From contig CAJOEN010000034.1 in the NCBI GenBank assembly GCA_905233475.1, positions 1 through 38,122 of the forward strand: a stretch of 38,122 bases of DNA. The letters are read 5' to 3'. A program made the translations under genes and the position numbers. Positions within the stretch are counted from its first letter, which is position 1. Each line of letters opens with the position of its first letter. This DNA comes from an uncultured Bacteroidales bacterium. Lineage in GTDB: Bacteria > Bacteroidota > Bacteroidia > Bacteroidales > P3. A model generated the notes under the pieces. The model worked only from the letters and a program-made list of their open reading frames with translations. It made no database searches and was not told the DNA's origin. Below are positions 1 through 9,292 of this stretch, one piece after another.

Positions 1-56
1 CAACCTCCGCCCCAGAAAACTTTTGAACTTTGATACTCCTAAAAGAAAATTTTTGC

Positions 57-64
57 TATCTTTG
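57..64 (+). promoter_or_regulatory. Bacteroidota-type -7 element upstream of the glycosyltransferase
   Basis: TATCTTTG matches the Bacteroidota -7 consensus TAnnTTTG and is followed by CA, as in most other promoters of this window. A TTTG at 29-32 could be the -33 element, but the spacing of 24 is longer than the usual 19-21. A second match, TATATTTG, lies at 136-143, only 25 nt before the ATG at 169. Either could drive the glycosyltransferase gene. Confidence 0.55.
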
Positions 65-168
65 CATCATGGTGTTGCACTTCGTAGTTGAATCTACAAA
101 ATGATTTTTAATTCCTTTTCAACAATAACACACCTTATATTTGCGTTATTAAAGCAAACTCACACCAA

Positions 169-1386
169 ATGTCAAACTCCCCTCACATATCCGTTGCCAT
201 CCCTCTGATGGACGAGTTGGAAAACCTCTCGCGGCTTGTGGAATGCCTGCAAAAACAGACTTTCCAGAATTTCGATGTGTATGTGTGTGTAAACCAACCC
301 GAAAGTTGGTGGGACGATGAAACAAAAATCCATGTCTGCCAAAACAACCGAGCCACAATCCAATTCCTGCAAAGTATTGAAAAAACGCCAATAGTGATAA
401 TCGACCGCAGCTCGCGCGGCAAAGGCTGGGACGACAAGCACCGTGGCGTGGGCTATGCCCGCAAAGCTCTGTTCAACAGGATTTTACAAACTTCACCTGA
501 CAACAACATAATTGTAAGTTTGGACGGCGACACCGACTTTGGCGAGGACTATTTTGCGTCCGTCGTCGAGCAGTTCGCACAGAAACCCGACCTTTCGGCA
601 ATTGCCGTACCTTATTATCACCCGCTTTCGGGCAACGAAACCACCGACCGCAGCCTCCTGCGCTATGAGATTTATATGCGGCACTACCTTATAAATATGC
701 TGCAAATCGGCAGTCCGTATGCTTTTACTGCCCTCGGCTCGGCTATGGCGTTCACCGTCAAGGACTACCGACGTTGTGGCGGCATAACGCCTTTGCAGGG
801 TGGCGAGGATTTCTACCTTATGCAGAAGTTGTGCAAAACAGGCAAGGTGTCGGTTTACAATTCCGAAAGGGTGTTGCCGCAGGGCAGGATTTCGGCAAGG
901 GTGCCTTTCGGAACGGGACCGGCGGTGATGAAAACCGTCGCCGAACAGGATGTGTCGTACCCTTTCTACGCCACGGCATCGTTCCAAAAAGTGAGGCAGA
1001 CATACGAGGCTTTCACTGCCCTTTACGAAAAGGACTTTGAAACCCCTATGACGGCATTTCTGCAAAACCAGCTGAAAATCAACGATATTTGGGGACCTTT
1101 GCGGAAGAATTTCAAAACCGAGGAGTTGTTTGTAAAAGCCTGTGCCGAAAGGGTGGACGGCCTGCGGATACTGCAGTTCCTAAAATCGGAGCATCTCGCA
1201 GATTCTTCCGACAGCAATTTTGCCGAATTCTGCACCGCCAACGACATTGCCCTGCCAAAGGATTTTTCGTTCGAGAGTTCAACCGTCAAAGAATTGGATG
1301 AAATTCGTAATATCCTGTTTGACAAAGAGATATACTTGAGAAAAATTGGAACTGTACTCCAACCCACATTAGGGCTAGGTAATTAA
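169..1386 (+). CDS. Family 2 glycosyltransferase
   Basis: This 405-residue protein is probably a cytoplasmic inverting glycosyltransferase of the GT-A fold that moves a sugar from a nucleotide donor to an unknown acceptor. The N-terminus (ISVAIPLMDELENLSRLVECL, residues 7-27) is the usual first beta strand and helix of GT2 enzymes. The metal-binding motif is DGDTD at residues 119-123, and GGEDF near residue 213 fits the acceptor-side catalytic ED motif. There is no signal peptide or membrane segment. The C-terminal ~110 residues do not resemble a part of the fold I recognise. It stands alone on the plus strand and converges on the M14 peptidase gene, so the neighbours do not reveal its substrate. 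GtrA at 3157-3558 is another glycan-related gene, but it lies on the other strand. Confidence 0.85.
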   Translation: MSNSPHISVAIPLMDELENLSRLVECLQKQTFQNFDVYVCVNQPESWWDDETKIHVCQNNRATIQFLQSIEKTPIVIIDRSSRGKGWDDKHRGVGYARKALFNRILQTSPDNNIIVSLDGDTDFGEDYFASVVEQFAQKPDLSAIAVPYYHPLSGNETTDRSLLRYEIYMRHYLINMLQIGSPYAFTALGSAMAFTVKDYRRCGGITPLQGGEDFYLMQKLCKTGKVSVYNSERVLPQGRISARVPFGTGPAVMKTVAEQDVSYPFYATASFQKVRQTYEAFTALYEKDFETPMTAFLQNQLKINDIWGPLRKNFKTEELFVKACAERVDGLRILQFLKSEHLADSSDSNFAEFCTANDIALPKDFSFESSTVKELDEIRNILFDKEIYLRKIGTVLQPTLGLGN

Positions 1387-1445
1387 AGATGAGATAGAAT
1401 ACCGTAATATATAGGCACTGCGGATTGGGAACACTTACATCTCCG

Positions 1446-3125
1446 TTACTTTTTTACAAACTTGAGCGTTTTTCTGTTGGAGTTTTTATCTTGTATTTCA
1501 ATAAAATACAGGCCTTTTGGCAAAGCCGACAGATGGATTTTTACAATATTACCATTTAGGTCTTGTTTATGTAATATGCTGTTTCCAAACGTGTTGAAAA
1601 TTCGGTAGCTGGCTATGTCGTTTCCAGAAATGGTAATAAATTCGGAGCAGGGATTTGGATAAATACATATTTCTTCGTCAGCAGCCTCGTTTATTGCCAC
1701 AGGGGAACCATCGCTTACAAGTTCAAACAGTATTCGTGTTGCCGAAGAGTCGTTCACAGCCACATTTTCTATTGTTTTTGGCATATAGCCCGAAGCCGAG
1801 GCGGTTATCGTGTATCTGCCTGCAAGCAACATACGGTAGAAATCGCCATGTCCCGCACGGCTGAAAACATTGGAACTGTCGTAGTCGTAGTTCTGGACGG
1901 TTATCAGTGCTCGTAGCGGCTGGCGTGTTACGGAATCCACCACCATGCCGTGCATGCCTTTGTGCACTTCGCCGATATAATTTATCAGAGCTTTGCGATG
2001 GAAATTCCAGTACGTGGGCAGCTGCGAACTCGACAGTGTTTTGGTTTCAGATACTTCAATTGTGGCTTCTTTAATGTGATGGAAGTAGTTCATGTAGTCT
2101 TGTCGTCCGTTATTGATAACATACCAGTCGCCGCCCACAACAATTCCACTACGATTTTCGGATGTATAGGCATCGCTTTTTACGGCGCGGCAACTGTCCA
2201 CAAATTTCCGTCCTACGGTTCTCCACCACGCGTAATCGGCAGAGACTTTCTCGCTCGAGGTGTAGCCGTCCCACGGAAAATTCACCACTTCGGCACCTCC
2301 GTGCAGGTTGGCCGACATCACAAAATTATGGTTGGCAGTGTAGTTTATCATAGCGGTGTTCTCCTGTTGTATGCTGTTCAGCGGAGCCGACGACCAAGGG
2401 TCGGGGAAATTGCGGTTGAGGTCGATGGAGTTGGCATTGTAGCGTGTGGCACGGGAAACGGTATTGTTGCCTCCTTTGTAGGTACCATCGGGATTAGATA
2501 AGGGGTTGATATATATCTTTGTTGTGTTCACTAATCTGGTTATTTCGGCATCGGTGCCGTAATTGCCCAGCAGGTGGTCTATCAACCTGAGCATAAGAAT
2601 GTATCCGGTAACCTCGTCGCCGTGCATGGTGGAGGTGTAGAAAAACTGCGGTTCGTTTTGGTCGATGCTCAAACTATCGGATATTACCGCACACAGTATC
2701 AGTCTGCCACGCACTGAAGTACCTATGGTGTCGATACGGCACAGGGTAGGGTATCTCACAGCAAAACTGTCCATCATTTGCAAATACACTTCGTAGGTTG
2801 GATAACGGTCCCACGAGGCCATTTGTGCCACGGTAGAGGCCATGTTCACAGCTTTGTCGGTATATTTTTTTACGATAGTGTAGGGGTATCCCTTTTGCAG
2901 GAAGTCGTTGAATTCCTGTCTGTTGGCATAGGCTGTAATGATGGAGTCGCGACGGCTGTCGATGGATATTATGCGGCTGAGTTCGCGCAACTTGGCATTG
3001 TCGTTTTCAACGAATGAGAATATTATTTCGGAATGGTCGGCAAACAGCTCTTCGATGGTGTTTTGGGATTTTGCCCCCACACATATAAGCGTAGCAACGG
3101 CGGCTATTATGACCTGCTTTTTCAT
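1446..3125 (-). CDS. T9SS-secreted M14 family zinc carboxypeptidase
   Basis: A secreted metallopeptidase of 559 residues. The ORF is open to 3191, but the ATG at 3125 directly begins a signal peptide (MKKQVIIAAVATLICVGAKS), so that start is chosen. The M14 catalytic set is visible: zinc ligands H168 and E171 in MHGDE, substrate-binding R238 in LNRNFPD, third zinc ligand H275 in NLHGG, and a catalytic Glu near 357 in IEVSE. A carboxypeptidase regulatory-like beta domain follows (about 405-470). The final ~80 residues form a T9SS type-A sorting domain, starting at YPNP and ending in a Lys-rich tail. The protein is therefore predicted to cross the outer membrane and be released or anchored at the surface. 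It is the last gene of the minus-strand run, 31 nt after gtrA. Its natural substrate is not evident. Confidence 0.92.
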   Translation of the reverse strand: MKKQVIIAAVATLICVGAKSQNTIEELFADHSEIIFSFVENDNAKLRELSRIISIDSRRDSIITAYANRQEFNDFLQKGYPYTIVKKYTDKAVNMASTVAQMASWDRYPTYEVYLQMMDSFAVRYPTLCRIDTIGTSVRGRLILCAVISDSLSIDQNEPQFFYTSTMHGDEVTGYILMLRLIDHLLGNYGTDAEITRLVNTTKIYINPLSNPDGTYKGGNNTVSRATRYNANSIDLNRNFPDPWSSAPLNSIQQENTAMINYTANHNFVMSANLHGGAEVVNFPWDGYTSSEKVSADYAWWRTVGRKFVDSCRAVKSDAYTSENRSGIVVGGDWYVINNGRQDYMNYFHHIKEATIEVSETKTLSSSQLPTYWNFHRKALINYIGEVHKGMHGMVVDSVTRQPLRALITVQNYDYDSSNVFSRAGHGDFYRMLLAGRYTITASASGYMPKTIENVAVNDSSATRILFELVSDGSPVAINEAADEEICIYPNPCSEFITISGNDIASYRIFNTFGNSILHKQDLNGNIVKIHLSALPKGLYFIEIQDKNSNRKTLKFVKK

Positions 3126-3156
3126 TATTCTTGAAATGAAATTTGTGGCAACAAAA

Positions 3157-3558
3157 TTACACTCCGGCAAAGGTGAAGAAATTGTTGGCAAGGAAATTCC
3201 ATATCATCACCACGCCTGTGGCGAAGACTTTTGAAACCCAAAAATTCACTTTCATCTTTTCGTGCAGAATGTACAGTATCAGAGTGTTAAGTCCAAGCCC
3301 GATAAGCGATACGGCAAAGAATTTTGTGTATTCCACACCCACTTGGCTGTTGGTGCTACCCCATGTCCACCAACGATTTAGAAAATAGTTGCTGGTAGCA
3401 GCCACCACAAAGCCTATTGCGTTGGCTACGAATTTCGGAATTTTGAATTTTTCTTTGCATATCCAAGTAAGGCTAAAATCAACAACTGTTCCTGTAACTC
3501 CTACAACGCAGAATTTCAGGAATTTGAACAGTGTGGCTTGAGTGAGGAGGTTGTTCAC
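3157..3558 (-). CDS. GtrA-like integral membrane protein
   Basis: A 133-residue protein of the GtrA family, with about four membrane helices. Members are thought to help move lipid-linked sugars across the inner membrane for cell-surface polysaccharide or O-antigen modification. The family signature is seen in FLKFCVVGVTGTVVDFSLTW near the N-terminus and SNYFLNRWWTW in the middle. The start is GTG at 3558: no ATG precedes the conserved region, and the upstream gene stops only 10 nt before. No glycosyltransferase is adjacent on this strand, so the sugar and acceptor are unknown. Confidence 0.85.
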   Translation of the reverse strand: MNNLLTQATLFKFLKFCVVGVTGTVVDFSLTWICKEKFKIPKFVANAIGFVVAATSNYFLNRWWTWGSTNSQVGVEYTKFFAVSLIGLGLNTLILYILHEKMKVNFWVSKVFATGVVMIWNFLANNFFTFAGV

Positions 3559-3568
3559 TTGCTGAAGA

Positions 3569-4150
3569 TTATTTCGGACGGCTTACACGGCGGTATTTGC
3601 GTTTAACGGCGGGTTTGGTGTAAACCACGTCGCCCGGGTCGTTTACCTCCAAGTCGTAAACAATGCGGTGGTCCATATTCACCTTTACGCTGAAGAAATT
3701 GCTGCAACCACCTTTTATGTTGGGTATTTCGTAAATAAGCAGTTTGTCGAAACGGCTGTCGCGTACAAAATTAACCCACACAACTTTGTCGCCATCATAG
3801 TTTATAAAGCCAATGTACTGACGTTTGTATTTTTCGAGGTGCTCGTCGATAAGCTGACAATCCATGCTTGCCTGATGGTTGTGCGAATGGTTCAACTTAG
3901 CTATTTTTTTCTGCAATAGTTTTTCCAAGATTGCGATGTCTTCGGTGGATAGGGTGAAACGTCCTGCCTGATTTTCCACCGTGATGTCGGTCTCGAATTC
4001 TTCGTTGAAGGCATATCCTTCGTAATTTGTGCCTGTAACCGCCGTGGCGTATTTTTCCGAAGGCTGTTGCTGTGGCCTTTTATGCTGTGCCTGTGCTGTA
4101 AGTGTTATCAGCATAAGTGCCATTGCCGTTGTTTTTAGTGCATGTTTCAT
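3569..4150 (-). CDS. Exported hypothetical protein
   Basis: A 193-residue protein I do not recognise. It starts with a clear signal peptide (MKHALKTTAMALMLITLTAQAQ), so it is probably periplasmic or outer-membrane associated. The mature part is mixed alpha/beta with a His-rich stretch (LNHSHNHQASMDC, about residues 90-102) and a very basic C-terminal tail (KPAVKRKYRRVSRPK). It lies 40 nt downstream of the transglycosylase-like gene and 10 nt upstream of gtrA, in the same apparent operon. The His-rich stretch could bind metal, but nothing else supports that. Confidence 0.75.
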   Translation of the reverse strand: MKHALKTTAMALMLITLTAQAQHKRPQQQPSEKYATAVTGTNYEGYAFNEEFETDITVENQAGRFTLSTEDIAILEKLLQKKIAKLNHSHNHQASMDCQLIDEHLEKYKRQYIGFINYDGDKVVWVNFVRDSRFDKLLIYEIPNIKGGCSNFFSVKVNMDHRIVYDLEVNDPGDVVYTKPAVKRKYRRVSRPK

Positions 4151-4190
4151 AAATATCAGGTTTTTAAGTCGATAATCAATTATTTTTTTT

Positions 4191-5408
4191 TTAAATGGAT
4201 ATGTTGTTATCTACCATTTCGGTTTTCTTTTTGTTGTTTATAACGTCGTCGGAGATGAAGTATTTCTCGTGAAGCGGGAAATCTTTAGAAAGTTCGCCCG
4301 AGAAGAAGAAATCAAATCCTATTGCACCAAAGGTGTAAACTCTATCGTGTATGGTTATGTGCGAGCCGCCGCATTTGGGGTCGGGTTTCGGCACCGACTG
4401 CGAGAATCCTACGTTGAACAGTGTGAAAAGTACGTCGGGACGGTTGGAAATATCATATCCCGCACGTTGCCATTGTTTCATGGTTTGGTGCAGTATGCAG
4501 CCTGTATAAATGTAAGAGTAGATATGGTTTCTATAACTTGTTAGGCGAGCAACCCTTTCAGTAGCAGGGTCGGCAGTGGAGAAATCGAGTATGTGTTCGT
4601 AGCTTTTGCCCATGTAAAACTCGCTGTTGGGGTTTTTGAGGTTTTGCTCCACTTGCATGGCAGTAAAGTCCTTTATGCCATTCACTCCGAGCGAGAACTG
4701 CGACTGCACCGAAAGAACCTTCACCGGACCAAGATATTGTTTGTACATCTCTCGTTTGGAGTTGAACAAACGCATCTGCTCCCCCACAAGACAGCCAACT
4801 ATCAGTCGTGGATCCACCCCGGTCATATTGGCTGCACTGTCGATAAGATGTTTGTCCTTGAGTATGGCAACTTTCAGAGCTCCCCATTCTTCGGTGGCCA
4901 TCCAAGGAATTACATTGGGGCTTTGTTTCTGTTTTACTGAGTTTATGGCTTTTTGAACTTTTTCAATATATTCGTTGTACTGTTCGTTTTTTTCGGTGTA
5001 AATATTTGCTGCGGCAATCATTTGCGACACTACGGCGGGATTGTCGCAGTAGCGAAGCGTTTGTAGCATAAGACGTGCATTTTCTGGATAGAAGCGACCA
5101 AATGCGGCCATTTTCACGTATTGCTCCAATTCCATCTTCTGACGTGCTTGTGCCGAGGTGTCGGCTTTGGCAAGAGCGTTCATCTCGGCAACATCCATCA
5201 GGTAACGGTAATTCTTGTCGATGGTGCCGCTGTTGTTGGTAAGCCCCAACTGATACACTCCCCAAGCCCCGATGATGGCGGCTCCGGCTATGGCAAACAA
5301 ATGAACCACAATAAAGTATGTACGTCTCACCCATTTTCTTTTGAAAAAGGGTTGTTTCGTTTCTGTTTCGTTATCCTTGCTGAGAACGTTATTTTTAACT
5401 TCGGACAT
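4191..5408 (-). CDS. Membrane-anchored lytic-transglycosylase-like protein
   Basis: A 405-residue protein with a cytoplasmic basic N-terminus, one membrane segment (about 31-53) and a large extracytoplasmic region. Residues 195-215 (TGVDPRLIVGCLVGEQMR) resemble the lysozyme-fold active-site helix of lytic transglycosylases, with E210 the candidate catalytic acid. The later stretch around QFSLGVNGIKDFTA matches the usual position of the 'SxGxxQ...' region. Near residue 325 there is AGYDISNRPDVLFTLFNVGF, similar to the family's conserved tail. Family assignment is from pattern only. If right, it cleaves peptidoglycan glycan strands from an inner-membrane anchor. It sits 24 nt after nhaD and 40 nt before the exported hypothetical gene. 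Confidence 0.6.
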   Translation of the reverse strand: MSEVKNNVLSKDNETETKQPFFKRKWVRRTYFIVVHLFAIAGAAIIGAWGVYQLGLTNNSGTIDKNYRYLMDVAEMNALAKADTSAQARQKMELEQYVKMAAFGRFYPENARLMLQTLRYCDNPAVVSQMIAAANIYTEKNEQYNEYIEKVQKAINSVKQKQSPNVIPWMATEEWGALKVAILKDKHLIDSAANMTGVDPRLIVGCLVGEQMRLFNSKREMYKQYLGPVKVLSVQSQFSLGVNGIKDFTAMQVEQNLKNPNSEFYMGKSYEHILDFSTADPATERVARLTSYRNHIYSYIYTGCILHQTMKQWQRAGYDISNRPDVLFTLFNVGFSQSVPKPDPKCGGSHITIHDRVYTFGAIGFDFFFSGELSKDFPLHEKYFISDDVINNKKKTEMVDNNISI

Positions 5409-5432
5409 TGTTTTATGCTAAAAATCAAAATG

Positions 5433-6764
5433 TTATGCCAAATCTCGTAACCACGCCACTTTTTCGAATAGCGTTACATCCATAAGAATGAATATTATTG
5501 CACCTGCAAGATAGCCAATCAATGCCAGCCACGATATTTTTTTGATGTACCAGATGAAGTCTATTTTTTCCATACCCATAACTGCCACACCAGCAGCCGA
5601 GCCTATAATAAGGAGGCTTCCGCCTGTGCCTGCGCAATAGGCAAGGAATTCCCAAAATGGGTGGTTGGTGGCAAATATTATCGGGTCAGCGTCTATTGGA
5701 TACATACCCATTGTGGCTGCCACCAAAGGAACGTTGTCCACTATTGAGGAAAGCGCACCTATAATAAGGTCGATGAAGAAGAATCCCGGGGCTTCGGTGC
5801 CAAAAGCGGTGTTGAGCCCACCTGCCAAATTTCCTAATATTCCAGCTACTTTCAGGCAACTTACGGCCATAAGTATGCCGAGGAAGAACAGAATTGTCGG
5901 TGTGTCGATATGTTCGAGTGTGCTAACTGCGGTGGGCAGCTTGTGTCCTTCTTTCTCGTATTTTCGGCTAAGTATTTCGGTGGTAATCCAAAGCACGCCC
6001 AGGCCGAACAGCATACCGAGGTACGGTGGCAGGTGTGTTATGGTTTTGAAGATGGGAACGAAAATCAGAGCGGCGATACCTAATATGAGTACAAGGCGGC
6101 GCAAGTGCGCTGGTACTTCGAGACCGGCAGCCTCTTCTTGCGGGCGCTCAATCTCGCCTTTAAGCGTGGCTCCGATTACAAGCACCGGTACCACCATACA
6201 TACCAAACTTGCTATAAGGGTTTTTACTATTATATTCACAGTTGTTACCTGTCCGCCAATCCACAGCATTATGGTGGTAACGTCTCCAATTGGCGACCAT
6301 GCGCCGCCGGCATTTGCGGCAAGTATCACCATGCCTGCGTAGAGCCAGCGTTCCCTCCGGTCGGCGATGAGCTTGCGAAGCAGAGCCACCATAACAATGG
6401 CGGTTGTCATATTGTCGAGCAGGGCGCTGAGGAAGAATGTGAGTATCGACAAAACCCACAGCAGTTTCTTCTTGTTTCTTGTCGTTATTCTGTCTGTTAT
6501 AACCCTAAACCCTTGGTAGTCTTCAATTAAGGTAACTATTGTCATAGCTCCCAAAAGGAAGAAGACAATTTCGGCTGTCTCGCCGAGGTTTTCTATCAGG
6601 TGGTTGCTGATTTCGCCTGTGGTGAGTATGTGCGACATGGAAAAGATTGTCCATACAAGCACACCCAACAACAAGGCTGTGGCGGTTTTGTTGATTTTCA
6701 AAGGGTGTTCCAGCGCGATGCATGCGTACCCAATGACAAAAATTGTAATTATTACTGCTAACAT
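5433..6764 (-). CDS. nhaD: NhaD-type sodium:proton antiporter
   Basis: A 443-residue polytopic inner-membrane protein of the ion transporter superfamily, predicted to exchange Na+ (or Li+) for H+. NhaD hallmarks are visible: SALLDNMTTAIVMVALL in the first half, ANAGGAWSPIGDVTTIMLW shortly after, and a second-repeat counterpart SSIVDNVPLVAATMGMYP. The paired DN motifs in the two inverted repeats are typical of this fold and probably include the ion-binding Asp residues. The length fits the family. It starts 18 nt after the yidC stop codon, so it is very likely co-transcribed with yidC. Confidence 0.9.
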   Translation of the reverse strand: MLAVIITIFVIGYACIALEHPLKINKTATALLLGVLVWTIFSMSHILTTGEISNHLIENLGETAEIVFFLLGAMTIVTLIEDYQGFRVITDRITTRNKKKLLWVLSILTFFLSALLDNMTTAIVMVALLRKLIADRRERWLYAGMVILAANAGGAWSPIGDVTTIMLWIGGQVTTVNIIVKTLIASLVCMVVPVLVIGATLKGEIERPQEEAAGLEVPAHLRRLVLILGIAALIFVPIFKTITHLPPYLGMLFGLGVLWITTEILSRKYEKEGHKLPTAVSTLEHIDTPTILFFLGILMAVSCLKVAGILGNLAGGLNTAFGTEAPGFFFIDLIIGALSSIVDNVPLVAATMGMYPIDADPIIFATNHPFWEFLAYCAGTGGSLLIIGSAAGVAVMGMEKIDFIWYIKKISWLALIGYLAGAIIFILMDVTLFEKVAWLRDLA

Positions 6765-6782
6765 AGGTGTATGATTTTTGTT

Positions 6783-8753
6783 TTATTTCTTTCGGTTGGC
6801 GTTGGCTTTCTGCAGTTCCTCACTGCGTTTCTGCATTTCTTCCAAGCGTTTCATGAACTTGGATTTTTTCTGCGGTTTATTTTTGTTTTTGGCATTGGCT
6901 ATTTCAATGCGTTTACGTATCTTGTCTTCGTTTATGGTGCGGCGTATAACAATCATCTGTATCATGGTGATACACAGCGAAAGGAAGAGGTAGAAGTTCA
7001 GAGCTACCGACTGGCTGTTGAACATGAACAACATCATGAAAGGCATAAAGTACATCATGAATTTCATACCCGGAATGCTTTGCTGCGAAGCCTGCTGGTG
7101 CATGGTGTAGAAAGTGTACACAAACTGTATGGCAAACATCAGCAAACAGAACAGACTTACATGGTCGCCGTAGAATGGAATATTGAACGGCAGGTCAAGT
7201 ACGGAATCGTAAGTGGATATGTCGTCGGCCCAAAGGAAAGGCTTTTGGCGCAACTCTATGGAAGCCGGGAAGAAACGGTACATGGCAAACAAAATGGGCA
7301 TTTGAAGCAACAAAGGCAGACATCCGGCCATGGGGCTTACGCCAGCTTTTTTGTATAGAGCCGACACCGCCTGCTGTTTTTTCAGAGCGTCCTCCTGTTT
7401 CGGGAATTTTTCGCTGATTTTGGCAATTTCGGGCTGTAACACTTTCATTACCGCCGACGAGGAGTAGGACTTATAAGCAATCGGAAACAGTACTAATTTT
7501 ACCAAGATAGTGAGTACGAGTATTATGATGCCATAGTTCCAGTTGAACTGTTCCAAGAAATTGAATACGGGTATAATGGCAAAACGGTTCACCCATTGTA
7601 TAGCAAAGAATCCCCAGCCCAAGGGCAAAACACGCTCCAAGCCTATGTCCATGTTGCGGAAAGTGCGGTATTTGTTGGGTCCGAAATAAAATCGCATGCC
7701 AACGTTGTAGTTATCCGACAGGTGGAAAGGTATTCCTATGGTACTCTCCATGTCGCACAGGTAGCGGTTGTTTTCGCTCTGTTCGGTGGCAGTGCGCAGT
7801 TCGGCATTGTCAAAACTGCTGTCGGCGATAAGTATAGTGCTGAAAAACTGTTGTTTGAAGGCTACCCATTGCAGGGGAGTTTTCACATTCTTGCTGTCGT
7901 CGGTACCGTCGCGCAGTTGGTCGGCGTTGTCGTCGGAGGGTTTGTAGTAGATAGAGGAGTAGAAGCGTTCGTTGAAGCGTCCTTTCGAGGGTTTTTCGTG
8001 GCGCGTGAGTTTATTTCCCCAATACAGGTCGAAATAATTGCTGTTTTGCAGAGTTTTTTCCAAACCGTGGAAATTTATGTCGAATTTCACTTCGTAGCGG
8101 TCGCCGTAGATGATGTAGGCGAACTCGATGTAGCGATTCTCGTCAATTCCAACGTTTGCGGAGTCGGCTCCTGCGATGTATGCCCGCATATTTACGAGTA
8201 ACGAATCGTTACCGGATATTTCGAATTGCGTGTCGCTATCGGTTTTTTTGCCGTTTACAAAAGTTGTGAAGAAGAAACCTCCGGTGGAGATTACCTCGTT
8301 GTTCTCTGTGGTGAAAATGAGGTTCAGACTGTCGTTGCCTTTGGTTATCAGGTCGAGGGGCATATCGCCATAGCTGGAGTATTCCGAAAGCACCACATTG
8401 TCAATCTTGGCTCCGAGCGAGTTTATGTTGAGGCTGAAAACGTCATTTTTCACGGAGATGTTTACGGGGGAGCCTTCGAGGTTGCAGGCAAACACTCCCT
8501 CCGATTTCCGTGCTTTTTCGGCTTCGGTTTGTTGTGCGAGGGTGTCGTTGGCGGCAATGGAGTCGTCAATTAGTTTTTGTGCCGCCAATGCCTCTTCAAC
8601 GCTGGCAACAGAGTCCTGATAGGCTTTGTAAACGGAGTCTTGGTAGGCTTTTCGTTGTGCTATTTCTTCGTCCGAGGGCTTCGTCCACCAAATGTATCCT
8701 ATAAATATAAGGAACATCAAAACGAGGCCGATAATGGTATTCTTATCCAACAT
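6783..8753 (-). CDS. yidC: Membrane protein insertase YidC
   Basis: YidC/Oxa1/Alb3 family insertase of 656 residues, which puts proteins into the inner membrane alone or with SecYEG. The N-terminus (LDKNTIIGLVLMFLIFIGY) is the first membrane helix. A large periplasmic beta-sandwich domain follows, then the conserved five-helix core including the cytoplasmic hairpin (QPEIAKISEKFPKQEDALKKQ) and the SPMAGCLPLLLQMPILFAMY helix. The C-terminus is a long Lys/Arg-rich tail (KNKNKPQKKSKFMKRLEE and after), a form thought to contact the ribosome. It is the first gene of the minus-strand run and has a TATTTTTG promoter element 44 nt upstream. Confidence 0.96.
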   Translation of the reverse strand: MLDKNTIIGLVLMFLIFIGYIWWTKPSDEEIAQRKAYQDSVYKAYQDSVASVEEALAAQKLIDDSIAANDTLAQQTEAEKARKSEGVFACNLEGSPVNISVKNDVFSLNINSLGAKIDNVVLSEYSSYGDMPLDLITKGNDSLNLIFTTENNEVISTGGFFFTTFVNGKKTDSDTQFEISGNDSLLVNMRAYIAGADSANVGIDENRYIEFAYIIYGDRYEVKFDINFHGLEKTLQNSNYFDLYWGNKLTRHEKPSKGRFNERFYSSIYYKPSDDNADQLRDGTDDSKNVKTPLQWVAFKQQFFSTILIADSSFDNAELRTATEQSENNRYLCDMESTIGIPFHLSDNYNVGMRFYFGPNKYRTFRNMDIGLERVLPLGWGFFAIQWVNRFAIIPVFNFLEQFNWNYGIIILVLTILVKLVLFPIAYKSYSSSAVMKVLQPEIAKISEKFPKQEDALKKQQAVSALYKKAGVSPMAGCLPLLLQMPILFAMYRFFPASIELRQKPFLWADDISTYDSVLDLPFNIPFYGDHVSLFCLLMFAIQFVYTFYTMHQQASQQSIPGMKFMMYFMPFMMLFMFNSQSVALNFYLFLSLCITMIQMIVIRRTINEDKIRKRIEIANAKNKNKPQKKSKFMKRLEEMQKRSEELQKANANRKK

Positions 8754-8796
8754 TTTTTGTTTTTAAGTTGTACTTTTTTCGCGATTTTTGAAACTG

Positions 8797-8804
8797 CAAA
8801 AATA
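8797..8804 (-). promoter_or_regulatory. -7 promoter element for the yidC operon
   Basis: On the minus strand this reads TATTTTTG followed by CA, matching TAnnTTTG. It lies 44 nt before the yidC ATG. No clear TTG -33 element is visible at the usual distance, so this is a moderate call. Confidence 0.5.
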
Positions 8805-9135
8805 CGAAAAAATATTGACTTGGGCGGTGTTTGTCGAAAATATTTGTAAAAAGGCTGGATTAGGGGCAATGCTGGCGACGGTTTGTACGGAAGTTTTTTG
8901 TTTTACTGTTTGTGTGAAATTTCCGTTGGAAACCGTTGAAATGCAGGGGTAAACAGTAAATGGCAAAATAGAAATTTTTACATTGGCGCTCACTTCCGCT
9001 TCGGTTCTTCCGAAAAAAGCTATTGATTGAGGCTACTATTAATACAAATAGTTTTATTCGTGATTGTAACAGTTTGAAATATAGAGAAATATTTGATAAT
9101 GGCGTTTTTTTTGGCCAAAAACAGAAAAAAAACAA

Positions 9136-9165
9136 TTGGGAAGTCAAAAAAAAAGTGTACCTTTG
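9136..9165 (+). promoter_or_regulatory. Strong Bacteroidota promoter for the 9293 surface-protein gene
   Basis: TTG at 9136-9138, a 19-nt spacer, then TACCTTTG at 9158-9165 followed by CA. Both elements and the spacing fit the Bacteroidota sigma-ABfr consensus. Transcription would begin near 9172, giving a 5' leader of about 120 nt before the ATG at 9293. Confidence 0.75.
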
Positions 9166-9292
9166 CAGTTGCTTTTTATTTGTACAAAAGCCCTGTGTAA
9201 GTGTAGGGTAAATATTATGTTAAACCCTGCAAACACTTGATTTACGAAGAAATAACAAAAAAACGAAATAAGAATTAATTCAAAGAAAAACG

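Larger units (their letters stand above)
8754..9292. other. Divergent intergenic region, yidC / T9SS surface protein
   Basis: This 539-bp gap has no credible gene. It holds the yidC promoter on one side and a strong promoter for the 9293 gene on the other. A weak TTCGG/CCGAA hairpin near 9000-9017 lacks a U-tract in either direction. I see no riboswitch-like structure or repeats in the remainder. Confidence 0.5.
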
